The notes beneath the pieces were generated by a model. That model was not told where the DNA came from and made no database searches. It worked only from the letters and a program-made list of their open reading frames with translations. Both the position numbers and the translations under genes were made by a program. Of a stretch of 40,422 nt of DNA, positions 22,925-31,952 are shown piece by piece (position 1 is the stretch's first letter; each line of letters opens with the position of its first letter). The stretch is taken from assembly GCF_001672295.1 (NCBI RefSeq), contig NZ_JXMS01000034.1, positions 1 through 40,422 on the forward strand. The letters are read 5' to 3'. The DNA comes from Halodesulfovibrio spirochaetisodalis (GTDB taxonomy: Bacteria > Desulfobacterota > Desulfovibrionia > Desulfovibrionales > Desulfovibrionaceae).

Positions 22925-25396
22925 ATGAAAATATTCAATAATCCTGTGGTGGCACACCCATCACAGGTTACCAATGTGCAAAAAAATCATGATACCCAGC
23001 AGACGTCAGGCGCTACTGGTTTACTGAATCGCTTCAAAGCAAACTTGCCACATATTCGCAGGCAGCAGGGACGACAGGAAGTTCCTCGAACAGACCTGAC
23101 TGCTGTAAAGGCTGGTAGTGCGTCTCCACTTCGGACAAGTGTTCCGAAGGCACTGGGGGCAGGCACTGTTTCCATTCCAGTTCCACCAGATAACGTACAC
23201 CAGCGTGTAGGTGTGTCTTCTTTGCCAAAAGGCGAGTTGCGTCACGTTGCAGGTCAAGTGCGTAAACAGCTGGGGAAAGGCTGGGAAAAGAGTGATGCCG
23301 GAAAGCAGTTGTTTTCAGAACTGGCAGGCAAAGCACTTGCTGAAAACGTACGTCGCGGCAGTGAAGTCTACCAGTCGATTATTGAGGGTGATGACACAGC
23401 TGCTACTGATTCGAACATTAAGAATTTGCTGTCGTTTCTTCATGCGCAGGGACAGACCAAGGCAGGAGCAACAGCCAGTTCTACACTGGTTATTGAAGAC
23501 CCGAACCATCAACTGAAAGATTTTTTGGATAGCTCTGTTAAAGGCTACGCTCGTACATCTTCGTATGCCAAAGAATCTCAGGCAGAACATGGACATCGCG
23601 GTATTGATGTAAGTCTTCCCGGAGGAAAAGGGTCTCTCCTCTACGGTGCGCTTCATGACTCAACAGGAGCTGTCGGCGATCGTTTGTTGCTGAAAATGGA
23701 ATCAAATGGCGCTGCTCTTTCTAAACTTTTTAATAGAAATGTGTCAGGTGAGCCAACGAGCCGTACTCTAAAATTTGCGGACATTGGCAAGCTTATTAAG
23801 CGTGGCTGGTCAAAGGTGTTTCATACTGGAACCACAGAGACAAAACGCGCAACTCTTCCAAAAGAACTGCGTAATGATTTTCAGCAACTCGGTATGAAAG
23901 CCCTGAAATACAGTCCTCATTTATGGAGAGCAATTACAGAGGAAAATCCGGCTCGAAGAGAAACCGCTGTAGGTATCAGCCGGATGTACCAAAACTGCAA
24001 AGCTGCTCTCGAAGGAATTGGCAGTGACGCTCGCATGGAAATGGGAGCACCGATGAAGGCTGATATTGAAGCCTTCATGCAAAAACTTTCTTCGCAGTAT
24101 GACAATCTTGATATCCGCTTAGGCGATGAAATTGCGTTAAGCTCTGCTGAGTTGAAGCCTTTTGTCGGACTTACCGGAAATAACACGGGTGAGATAGGTA
24201 ACTCTCTGGCGCAGCAGCTTAACGAACTGGCAGCGAAAGGAACGGTAACAACACACGATGTTACGTCCTTTATGAAGCTTATTACTGTGATGGAAGCAAG
24301 TGTTGTCATCAGACCTGATGATACCGGCGCTGCTGATACCTTTGACCGTATGCGGGATGTAATATCAGCACGGTTGAACAGCTTTGCAAAGGACAACGGT
24401 ATCTCGCCGGAAGCTCTTAAAGCTGGTTTTGGTAAGTTATTAAAGTCAGACAGCATGAAAGCATTTATGGGCGACCTTAAAACAAGCCTTGATAATATGG
24501 ATGCAGCTTCAAATGGCGTTGCTTTCCGTCTCTCTGCTGTTGCTGAGAGCCTTGGCTTTAGTCCTGAGGATATATTTGTTGGTGCAACAGGAGGCTTCCC
24601 GAATTTCGATAAGCAGATATCAGTCATTGATACGCTTAAGAGCGAAATGGGCGCCAAGTTTATGATGCGTGAGCTTCCTCTTGAACTTCTCGGTGCAAAT
24701 GGTGTCGGCAATATGCAGAAATTGTCCGGTAATGAGTTTGCAACAGTAACTGACGAGGAGCACGGTGTTATTCTCCACAGGGCAGGGCGTAATGCTGCTG
24801 AATTGGTAGGAAAAAATACGCTCAGTCAAGGTGAGTATAATATTCAGGCTGAAGTTGAAAATGCACTTACTGAAGATCTGCAAACAACACCTGCGGAACT
24901 TTGGGAGCCGAAAGGCGTTACAGGTGAAGATCTTGCAGGAGTGTCTCTTGGCTTCATCAAAGATTTTATCCGTGACGGGATAAAGATTGATGCCAAAAAG
25001 TATCAGCCTGCTTCCAATTCTGATGAGGATGTTGCTGCTGCGTACCGTAAGGTGATCAAAATGCTTGATGGGCCAGAACGCGCACGCAAGATAACCCGCG
25101 TTGCGTTCCAGAATGTGCACGGCATTGCCCAGTCTTCATGGGTTGGGGTGGATAAGCCGCTAAGCGATGTGTACATGGATATGCTGCAACGTGCAGACCG
25201 TCCTGTTGCCGGTCTCATTTCCATTTCAACACAAGGTGATAAATACGGAATCACTGCCTCAATGGATCAACAGACAGATGACTTGTCGATGGTGCTTACC
25301 ACTCGTTTCAGAGTCAGCTTTGCAGGAGAAGCAGAACATAATCCAGTAATTGAACGTGTCACAGCGGAAGCTGCGTTAGTCGATAGACCTCTTTAG
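22925..25396 (+). CDS. Large putative T3SS effector, family unknown
   Basis: An 823-residue protein that I do not recognise. Support for an effector role: it follows sctU behind its own sigma-54 promoter, lacks a Sec signal, begins with a polar Asn/Gln/Ser/Thr-rich stretch typical of type III secretion signals, and is followed ten bases later by a CesT-type chaperone gene. From about residue 100 on it appears folded and mostly helical. A Gly-rich, strand-like part (RGIDVSLPGGKGSLLYG, then DRLLLKMES) lies near residues 215-265. No transmembrane helix or obvious enzymatic motif is seen. ATG 22925 follows AAGGAG by six bases; ATG 22922 is an alternative, and GTG 22904 lacks a ribosome binding site. 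Confidence 0.75.
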   Translation: MKIFNNPVVAHPSQVTNVQKNHDTQQTSGATGLLNRFKANLPHIRRQQGRQEVPRTDLTAVKAGSASPLRTSVPKALGAGTVSIPVPPDNVHQRVGVSSLPKGELRHVAGQVRKQLGKGWEKSDAGKQLFSELAGKALAENVRRGSEVYQSIIEGDDTAATDSNIKNLLSFLHAQGQTKAGATASSTLVIEDPNHQLKDFLDSSVKGYARTSSYAKESQAEHGHRGIDVSLPGGKGSLLYGALHDSTGAVGDRLLLKMESNGAALSKLFNRNVSGEPTSRTLKFADIGKLIKRGWSKVFHTGTTETKRATLPKELRNDFQQLGMKALKYSPHLWRAITEENPARRETAVGISRMYQNCKAALEGIGSDARMEMGAPMKADIEAFMQKLSSQYDNLDIRLGDEIALSSAELKPFVGLTGNNTGEIGNSLAQQLNELAAKGTVTTHDVTSFMKLITVMEASVVIRPDDTGAADTFDRMRDVISARLNSFAKDNGISPEALKAGFGKLLKSDSMKAFMGDLKTSLDNMDAASNGVAFRLSAVAESLGFSPEDIFVGATGGFPNFDKQISVIDTLKSEMGAKFMMRELPLELLGANGVGNMQKLSGNEFATVTDEEHGVILHRAGRNAAELVGKNTLSQGEYNIQAEVENALTEDLQTTPAELWEPKGVTGEDLAGVSLGFIKDFIRDGIKIDAKKYQPASNSDEDVAAAYRKVIKMLDGPERARKITRVAFQNVHGIAQSSWVGVDKPLSDVYMDMLQRADRPVAGLISISTQGDKYGITASMDQQTDDLSMVLTTRFRVSFAGEAEHNPVIERVTAEAALVDRPL

Positions 25397-25405
25397 GAGC
25401 AAGAA

Positions 25406-25867
25406 ATGATTATAGAACACACTCAAGAGATTTTGAATCACCTCGGTAAGATCATCAAGACAGATATTGTTCTGGATGAAACAATGCAGGCAGGTGTTGT
25501 TATTGAAGATATACATGTAGTTTTTTCGCTTCTTGAAGAGGAAGAAGTACTGATTTTTTCAGCCTATCTTGCTCCTGCCCCATATGAGAATGCAGGCTTT
25601 TTACTGCAAGTGCTGCAAGGAAATTACATGTGGGCTTCAACTGCTGGCGGAACGTTGGCTGTGGATGATCAGACAGGATATTTGAGCCTTCAGCAGTTAG
25701 TCACATTGCCATTTGAGCATGTGACTGAGGTTGAAGAAATATTCTCAGATTTTCTGGGAGCAGCGGATTACTGGAAAAAGCAGCTTAGTGAGGCTGAAGA
25801 AGGCGCACAAAGCGAGTCAGCAACGTCTGATTCTGATTTGTTGCAGCAGACAGCGATTCGAATCTAG
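25406..25867 (+). CDS. CesT-family chaperone of effector 1
   Basis: A 153-residue acidic protein of CesT/SycE type: N-terminal helix (QEILNHLGKIIKTDI), strands with the pattern VFSLLEEEEVLIFSAYLAP, then a NAGFLLQVLQGN helix and a further pair of strands, and an acidic tail. It starts ten bases after the 823-residue protein with a TAGGAG site, and so probably masks that protein's N-terminus and targets it to SctN. It shares its layout and tail character with the chaperone at 27335, so they look like paralogues. Confidence 0.8.
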   Translation: MIIEHTQEILNHLGKIIKTDIVLDETMQAGVVIEDIHVVFSLLEEEEVLIFSAYLAPAPYENAGFLLQVLQGNYMWASTAGGTLAVDDQTGYLSLQQLVTLPFEHVTEVEEIFSDFLGAADYWKKQLSEAEEGAQSESATSDSDLLQQTAIRI

Positions 25868-25953
25868 CTATGTTTTTTAAGGTTGAGACTGCGTAGCTTG
25901 TTCTTAACCTGTTGATAATCAAAAAATACATATACCTCTCCATACGTCTGGAG

Positions 25954-25981
25954 AGTGAGCTTTACCCGAGGCTCACTTTTC
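25954..25981 (+). terminator. Terminator-like hairpin between effector modules
   Basis: AGTGAGC at 25954-25960 pairs with GCTCACT at 25971-25977 around a ten-base loop, followed by TTTT. The 7-bp stem and short U-run make a modest intrinsic terminator or attenuator before effector 2. A weaker inverted repeat (AGGTTGAGA/TCTTAACCT) lies at 25880-25910. No convincing promoter is seen in 25868-26044. Confidence 0.5.
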
Positions 25982-26044
25982 AGCCCAATTAAAAAGCACA
26001 ACCGATGCAGGGGAGTACATTTTCTGCATATGGGAGACACAAAC

Positions 26045-27334
26045 ATGCCAATATCAAATAATTTTCAAGCACAGGTGCAAGCACAGGTAAATCTTGGACG
26101 CGGAGACGAGATCGGTCGTTTAAGCGCTGGGGATAAGCAAGAAGTTAAAGGTACCTCCGAAGCAAAGGGAAATCTGAAACAGAAACTCTTTGGACGTAAT
26201 CAGCTGAGCTCAAAAACAACTGATACGCAGAAAGCCTTTGCGGATAAGGTGGTATCCGAACTGAATGGTAAAGTGATCGATACCGGTGATCTCAAGTCAT
26301 ATTTTGATAACTTAAAACTTGGTAGCGACGGTAGCTTGAAAGGTATCACGGATAATCTGTTGACCCATAATCAGGCCTTAGAATTGCTAGCTGCAGCTAA
26401 GGAGCGTCCATCATTAACACAGCCAGAACGTCCTCCGAAGCCTGCTGCAATGACAGGGGAAAAGATGAGAACTGGTGCGCAACCGAGTGTAACTGAGGAC
26501 ACTATTGCGATGATAGGCGATGAGGGGCGAGCTAAAGATTTTCATCCGCAAATGGCGAAAGCGCTTAAGGAGAGACTTGGTGACGGACATGGAGCTTTGG
26601 TTTTGCAAACCACTTCTCAGTACTACAATAATAGTGATGAGATGAAGGCAGTGTGCCGTTTCAAAGACTTAAAGCCACCGAAGGAAACATTGGTTAATAC
26701 TTCAAAGTTGATCAATGCTAACTACGTAACTCTCGGTGGAAAAGAGTATGGTATAGCAACACAGGCTCCTAAAGTGGAAACTCAAGAAGCATTCTGGACT
26801 ATGGTAAGTGAAGCAAAAGTAACCACCATTCTAGATTTAACTCGCAGGGATGATATTCAAAAACATCACATTCCGAAGTATCGCCCACATGGGGAGCAGC
26901 TGTTTGGAGATGTTGAGGTAGCAGCGACCTCACGAAAGAGAGATGGGGTTATGAACGTAACCAATATGGAAGTTTCCGGCCAGACAGGAATGCACGATGT
27001 AAAGGCACTTCACTTCCCAGATTGGCCTGATCACGGGGTAGTGAAAATGGATACGTTTAAAGAAATCTTAAGCACAGTAAAAAATGCAACACAAAATAAT
27101 CCTGGCAATTTAGCGATTCATTGTACCGCTGGAGTAGGACGTACTGGCACTATCTTTGCCGGACTTGCATTGTCAGACATGGCTGCTTCAGGAGAGTTGA
27201 CCCGTGATAATGTGGACGAAAAATTATTAGACGTTATCGTTCAAGGTCGACAGTCCCGTGGTCAGTTCTTTGTCCAAACTCACTCTCAGGCAGCATTACT
27301 GCTTGAATATGCACACGGATTAGTAGGAGCATAA
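26045..27334 (+). CDS. Protein tyrosine phosphatase effector, YopH/SptP-like
   Basis: A 429-residue protein with a polar N-terminal secretion and chaperone-binding region (about 1-150) and a eukaryotic-type classical tyrosine phosphatase domain. The P-loop is HCTAGVGRTG with nucleophile Cys360 and Arg366; the WPD loop is FPDWPDHG with general acid Asp329; NANYVTLGG and TQAPK match the substrate-recognition and core regions; QSRGQFFVQTHSQ is the Q-loop. All catalytic residues are present, so it should be active on phosphotyrosine in host cells. A proline-rich patch (PERPPKPA) lies between the parts. ATG 26045 follows GGGAGA by seven bases. The stop directly abuts its chaperone gene. Confidence 0.92.
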   Translation: MPISNNFQAQVQAQVNLGRGDEIGRLSAGDKQEVKGTSEAKGNLKQKLFGRNQLSSKTTDTQKAFADKVVSELNGKVIDTGDLKSYFDNLKLGSDGSLKGITDNLLTHNQALELLAAAKERPSLTQPERPPKPAAMTGEKMRTGAQPSVTEDTIAMIGDEGRAKDFHPQMAKALKERLGDGHGALVLQTTSQYYNNSDEMKAVCRFKDLKPPKETLVNTSKLINANYVTLGGKEYGIATQAPKVETQEAFWTMVSEAKVTTILDLTRRDDIQKHHIPKYRPHGEQLFGDVEVAATSRKRDGVMNVTNMEVSGQTGMHDVKALHFPDWPDHGVVKMDTFKEILSTVKNATQNNPGNLAIHCTAGVGRTGTIFAGLALSDMAASGELTRDNVDEKLLDVIVQGRQSRGQFFVQTHSQAALLLEYAHGLVGA

Positions 27335-27817
27335 ATGAGTACTGAAAAAACAAATGCTGTGTTTGATAACCTGATGAATGAAGTTCTTGATAATATTGGA
27401 TTGTCAGGGCTGGAAAGCACCGAGTCCGGTGTGTATCTCATCAGCGTTGATGACACTGTGACAGTTAATATTGCCTGCCCTGATGATGAATGCGTGTTTT
27501 TATTCAGCTACGTAGGTGAGTTGGATGAAGAAAGTGCATCTGAGAAGATGAAAGAAATGCTTCGCTTTAATGCTCTTACCACTAAATGGGCTCCGGTCAT
27601 GCATCTTTCAGATGATAACGAGATTGTCATTTGGGGAAAAGAACTGCTGAAAGATTTGGAAAAGACATCCTTTATTGCCATTTTCCAGAGTTTTATCGAT
27701 TTTGCGCTTGAAGCATCTGAATGGTCTGCAAAGCCGGTTTCAGGTGAAAGCAGTGCTCAGCAGGTTGAAGAGACTGAAGATCCAATGTGGATGTCCCAGA
27801 ACTTTATTAGAGCGTAA
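27335..27817 (+). CDS. CesT-family chaperone of the phosphatase effector
   Basis: A 160-residue acidic CesT/SycH-type protein. Its N-terminal helix (FDNLMNEVLDNIGLSGLES) is followed by strands (GVYLISVDDTVTVNI, CVFLFSYVG) and a second helix, the usual fold of class I chaperones. Its ATG begins at the base after the phosphatase stop, so translation is coupled to its probable client. An acidic, Ser-rich tail precedes the end (MWMSQNFIRA). A strong terminator follows, ending the secretion locus. Confidence 0.8.
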   Translation: MSTEKTNAVFDNLMNEVLDNIGLSGLESTESGVYLISVDDTVTVNIACPDDECVFLFSYVGELDEESASEKMKEMLRFNALTTKWAPVMHLSDDNEIVIWGKELLKDLEKTSFIAIFQSFIDFALEASEWSAKPVSGESSAQQVEETEDPMWMSQNFIRA

Positions 27818-27875
27818 TGTAACAATAGAGAAGTTGCGCTGAGCAAATACTGCCAGCCAGCTATGATTGCTATAA

Positions 27876-27907
27876 AAAGAGGCACGCAGTTTTCTGCGTG
27901 CCTCTTT
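27876..27907. terminator. Bidirectional terminator between T3SS locus and fdhB
   Basis: AAAGAGGCACGCAG and CTGCGTGCCTCTTT form a perfect 14-bp stem with a TTTT loop. U-rich tails occur in both directions (GCTTTTTG on +, TTTTTATAG on -). It serves the converging secretion locus and formate dehydrogenase operon. Confidence 0.92.
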
Positions 27908-27915
27908 GCTTTTTG

Positions 27916-28623
27916 TTATGCTTTGGTACCGAGCAGACGGGCGAACATCTGCTTGCGGTTCATCATATGCGGTGAAGCCGCGGCAATTGCCTTATCAAAG
28001 TATTGGGTAGGGTCTTGCTGGAACAGGTATACCACCCGTACATCATCAGGATCACCGAGGACAGCGTTCGGGTACCGCTTTTTAGCAGCAGCAAGGCGCT
28101 GTTTTGCCAGTGCGTCGATTTCTTCTTCGTCACCGAAGGTCATTGCACCAGTCGGGCAGGAAAGAACGCAAGCCGGTTTCATGCCGTTCTGAATACGGTC
28201 GATGCACATATCACACTTTGAGAGCTCGCCGGAGGCAGGATCCTTACGGGGAATATCGTATGGGCATGCTTCACGGACGCCTTCAGCATCGACGTTCTTG
28301 GTGTATTCAGTAAAGATTACCGCACCTGTTGCTTCATCCTGAATTACAGCACGTTCGTCATCAAGCTCAGCCTGCCCCATGCATGGGGGTTCTGTGCAGT
28401 GACGACACTGTTCAGGGAAGAACAACCAGTCTACTTTTCCGTCATTGACTACTTCTTCAAAGCGGACAAGACGTATTGTAGTAAAGCTCAAGTCTTTCGG
28501 GTTCTGGTGGGAACCCCAGTTTATGGTTTCTTCAGCCGGAAGCTTTTTCCATTGCTTGCACGCTACCTGACAGCCACGGCATGCCGTACAGCGGGTAAGA
28601 TCGACGAGGAATTTTTTAGCCAT
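27916..28623 (-). CDS. fdhB: Formate dehydrogenase iron-sulfur subunit FdhB
   Basis: A 235-residue ferredoxin-like subunit that passes electrons from FdhA to periplasmic cytochromes. Cys12, Cys15, Cys18 and Cys22 make the first cluster motif (CTACRGCQVAC); further groups are CRHCTEPPC, CDMC with ACVLSCPTG, and ACPYDIP, giving ligands for up to four [4Fe-4S] clusters. It lacks its own signal and would be co-exported with FdhA. There is no C-terminal membrane helix, so this is the soluble periplasmic FdhAB type. It lies three bases after fdhA. The sequence reads very like Desulfovibrio FdhB. Confidence 0.95.
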   Translation of the reverse strand: MAKKFLVDLTRCTACRGCQVACKQWKKLPAEETINWGSHQNPKDLSFTTIRLVRFEEVVNDGKVDWLFFPEQCRHCTEPPCMGQAELDDERAVIQDEATGAVIFTEYTKNVDAEGVREACPYDIPRKDPASGELSKCDMCIDRIQNGMKPACVLSCPTGAMTFGDEEEIDALAKQRLAAAKKRYPNAVLGDPDDVRVVYLFQQDPTQYFDKAIAAASPHMMNRKQMFARLLGTKA

Positions 28624-28626
28624 GGC

Positions 28627-31600
28627 TTACGCTCCCTTTATCTTGCTCACGTTAACCATGAACGCCTTTGTTTCCGGAATACCGGTGTTAGGGTCGCCCA
28701 CAGAAGGTGTGAGGAGGTTTGCAGAATCACCACCGTGTTTCGGTGTTACCCAGCCATAGTGCCAAGGCAGGCCAACGAGATGTACGTCCTGACCATGTAC
28801 TTTGTACGGCTTGATACGCTTAGTAACGATGGCAACACATTCGAGCGTGCCGCGCAGACTGGAAACGTTGACTTTTTCACCGTTTTCAATCTTCTCTTTC
28901 TTCGCCAGTTCTTCACTGATTTCACAGAACAACTGAGGCTCTGTTTCAATGAGCCAGCCCTGATAACGGGTCATCAGGCCGGTCTGCCAATGCTCTGTAA
29001 CGCGGTATGTTGTACCGACATACGGGAAGCGAGGGTTGGCAACAGCTTTTTCCTCACTGGCAATCTGGTAGGCCGTAGGGTTATGCAGCTGTGAAGAGAA
29101 CGGGTTTTTCGCAATAGGACATTCAAGCGGCTCGTAGTGTTCCGGGAACGGACCTTCTGCGCGACCCGGGCCGTAAATCTGACCAAAGCCGTGTTTACGC
29201 ATAATAAAGGCGTGCTTGGTACCCGGCTTCCATCCGCCATCAGGCACGTCACCCTGCCATTTGGTTTTATCGCCAGTCCATTTGATAACTGCTTTCTTCG
29301 GTGCATACGGTTTACCTGTAAGGTCAACAGATGCACGGTTGTAAAGAATGCGGCGGTTTACAGGCCAGCACCATGCCCAATTAGGGTACAGGCCGATATT
29401 TGCCTGTGCATTGTTCTGGGTTTTGTCGCGGCGGGCAGCCATGTTGCCCTTGTCTGTGTAAGATCCACAGTAGAGCCAGTTGCCTGAACATGTGGAGCCG
29501 TCATCCTGCAGATACGCAAAGCTTGGTACCTGCTGGCCTTTTTTGAACTTTTTGCCCTTAACTTCGGTGTCCTTCATAAAGTAACCGTTGATAAGCTTGG
29601 CAATGCCGTGGGCATCAAAATGTCCATGGCTGTTCTGCCAGTCCTGCAGACCAAGACCTACAACAGGGTCAGGGTATGCACCGCCCTCTTTCTTGTAGAG
29701 CTTTTGAATCTTGTCGGTGAGTTTAAGGATGATGTCACCGTCAGGAAGTGTCTGACCGTATGGCTTTGGCCCTTGATAGCGCCACTGCATCCAGCGGCCG
29801 GAGTTGGTTACGGAACCTTCTTTTTCAATAGAAACAGCACATGGCAGGAAGAAGACTTCAGTCTTGATATCCTTCGGATTCATGTTTGGCCCGCGCCAGA
29901 ATGAAGCTGTTTCGTTATCGAAGATGTTTACGTTCACAAGCCAGTCGAGCTTTGCCATGGCTTCACGGTTTTTGTTTGCGTTAGCACCGCCACATGCAGG
30001 GTTCTGCCCCCATGCAAAGAAGCCGTCGAACTGCCCGTGGTTCATTTTTTCGAACATGGAAAGCCAGTAGTACTCGGTCATCGGCTTATGCGCATCAAGC
30101 TTAGGCAGCATTTCGTAGCCTTTAGCAGGTGATGCTTCAGGGTACATGGCTTTTACAAGGCTTGCCATATACTTTGGCTTGTTCCCCCACCAGTTTGCAG
30201 ACATAGGGTCAGCAGAATGCGGAGTGCAGTTTTTGTTATAGGCTGCGAGGTCAGACCATTTGGACTTAGGCGTTCCAAGATACCCCGGCAGAATATGTAC
30301 GAGGAGACAGTGATCTGTAGAACCCTGTACGTTAGATTCCCCGCGCAGCGCGTTTACGCCGCCACCTGCAACGCCGATGTTACCGAGCAGCAACTGCACA
30401 ATCGCCATTGTACGGATGTTCTGTACACCGACTGTGTGCTGTGTCCAGCCCATAGCGTACATAATAGTTGCTGACTTATCCGCTTTGCCGGAAGCAGCAT
30501 AGGTTTCGTATACTTTGAGGATATCTTCTTTAGGCGTGCCTGTTACGCTGGAAACAGTGTCAACGTCATAGCGGGCAAAATGCTTTTTGAGCAGGTTAAA
30601 TACACAGCGCGGGTGCTTTAATGATTCGTCACGAACCGGCACACCGTTCTTGTCTGTTTCAAACGCCCATTTGGATTTATCGTAGGCACTTTTTTTCGGA
30701 TCAAAACCGGAGAATACACCATCATTGAACTCGTAGTCTTTACCGACAACGAACGATGCGTTGGTGTAGTTAACAACATAGTCGTGGAAGTGTTTGTTGT
30801 TATCGAGGATGTATTTCACCAGACCGCCGAGGAACGGAATATCCGCACCGGAACGGATTGGGGCATAGAAATCACACTTTGCGGAGGTACGGGTAAAGCG
30901 AGGGTCAACGTGGATGAGCGTTGCGCCCTTGTCTTTTGCTTTCATTACCCATTTGAAAGAAATAGGGTGGTTTTCGGCAGCGTTACTGCCCATGATTAAT
31001 ACACAGTCACTGTTCTTAAGATCGATCCAGTGGTTCGTCATCGCACCGCGTCCAAACGACTCTGCCAGAGCCGCTACAGTTGCGCTGTGTCAGATACGCG
31101 CCTGGTGCTCAATGTACACCAGGCCAAGGGATCTGAGTAATGACTGGTATGCCCAGCATTCTTCGTTGTCCATTGCGGCAGAACCGGCAGAAGCAATAGC
31201 TTCGGTACGGTTAACTTCTTCACCTTTATCGTTCTTAAGCTGGAAAGATTTGTCGCGGGTCTTTTTTACGCGTTTAGCGATTTCTGTGAGAGCCCAGTCC
31301 CAAGAAACAGGCTTCCATTCTGTGCTGTTTGGAGCACGGTACAGTGGAGTTTGCGGACGGTTGTCATTTTCTGCAAGCTGCCAGATTGCGGCACCTTTTG
31401 CACAAAGTGAACCTTCGTTGATTGGGTGGTCCGGATCGCCTTCTACGTTAATGGCACGACCGTCACCGTTTTTAGCAGTGTTTACGATGAGACCGCAGCC
31501 TACAGCACAGTAACAACAGACGGATGTTGTCTGTTTAGACCATTTTAATTTTTGCAGCTCAGCTTTCGCGACGGTAGGCTTTAAAGATATGCCCAGTCCG

Positions 31601-31665
31601 CCGAATGCAGATGCGGTGGCAGCACCTGCAGAAAGCTTGAGGAATTGTCTACGGGAGACTGTCAT
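28627..31665 (-). CDS. fdhA: Selenocysteine formate dehydrogenase catalytic subunit FdhA
   Basis: A 1012-residue molybdo- or tungstopterin formate dehydrogenase, read through an in-frame TGA. The twin-arginine signal is SRRQFLK (Arg5-Arg6), with cleavage after the hydrophobic stretch near AKA (residue 35). Cys50, Cys53, Cys57 and Cys88 bind a [4Fe-4S] cluster. Selenocysteine at residue 192 is the metal ligand, in the context RI-U-H, and the next His is conserved. The bis-MGD-binding body follows (MGSNAAENHP, GGGVNALRGESNVQGS, VGLPWHYGW). The best AGGAGG site precedes the ATG. It oxidises formate or reduces CO2 in the periplasm with FdhB. Without readthrough the gene would appear broken in two. 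Confidence 0.95.
31058..31092 (-). promoter_or_regulatory. UGA selenocysteine codon with SECIS-like hairpin
   Basis: The TGA is at 31092-31090 on the - strand. Eighteen bases after it, GGCTCT and AGAGTC (31072-31058) form a 6-bp stem (one G-U pair) closed by GGC. The position and size agree with the bacterial SelB-binding element of fdhF-type genes, where the apical loop lies about 20-28 bases into the coding sequence after the UGA. Confidence 0.7.
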
Positions 31666-31691
31666 TGTTCCTCCTGATATTGAAGTTGTGT

Positions 31692-31928
31692 CTAGCGTCC
31701 TCTGATTTCCCGCCCGAGTGCGATCAGCAGGTTGAATCCTGACCCGTATCCGTTACAGACAGGGAGAGATTCAGGCAGCACAGGCTTGATCCGATCCTCG
31801 TATTCCACTGTCACAGGCGTAAGCTCGCATAAAGTGGCACGTGCGGCTACGTCCGACAGCGGTATTCCGAGTCCGGAAAAAGGAAGCAACATCGCTTCGT
31901 TGTGTTGAGAACGGTTGATTCGTTCCAT
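31692..31928 (-). CDS. Small conserved-looking protein upstream of fdhA, unknown
   Basis: A 78-residue protein 26 bases upstream of fdhA and probably in the same operon. I do not recognise a domain; it has no signal peptide, no cysteine cluster and no membrane helix, and ends in a basic GREIRGR tail. The start at 31928 is chosen because AAGGGG lies eight bases upstream; a further in-frame ATG at 31955 falls inside the palindrome at 31953-31973 and has no ribosome binding site. Position suggests a role in formate dehydrogenase maturation or regulation, but this is a guess. Confidence 0.6.
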   Translation of the reverse strand: MERINRSQHNEAMLLPFSGLGIPLSDVAARATLCELTPVTVEYEDRIKPVLPESLPVCNGYGSGFNLLIALGREIRGR

Positions 31929-31952
31929 AACAAAAACCCCTTCCAACGTGAT

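Noticed and set aside
24938-24952. GVSLG in effector 1 as a GxSxG lipase or serine hydrolase motif
   Set aside because: The flanking sequence does not show the strand-elbow-helix context, and no partner Asp/His motif or patatin-type Gly-rich loop is visible; five-residue matches are common by chance.
25868-26044. Sigma-54 promoter before the phosphatase effector
   Set aside because: No GG-N10-GC site was found in this gap; effector 2 may be transcribed from the 22850 promoter through the hairpin or from an unseen promoter.
28399-29487. Open frames on the + strand within the fdh genes
   Set aside because: They are antisense shadows of fdhB and fdhA, which have clear homology and ribosome binding sites.
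28627-31665. Two adjacent ORFs that look like a broken fdhA pseudogene
   Set aside because: The TGA lies exactly at the selenocysteine position of Desulfovibrio FdhA and is followed by a SECIS-like hairpin; the remainder is fully conserved.
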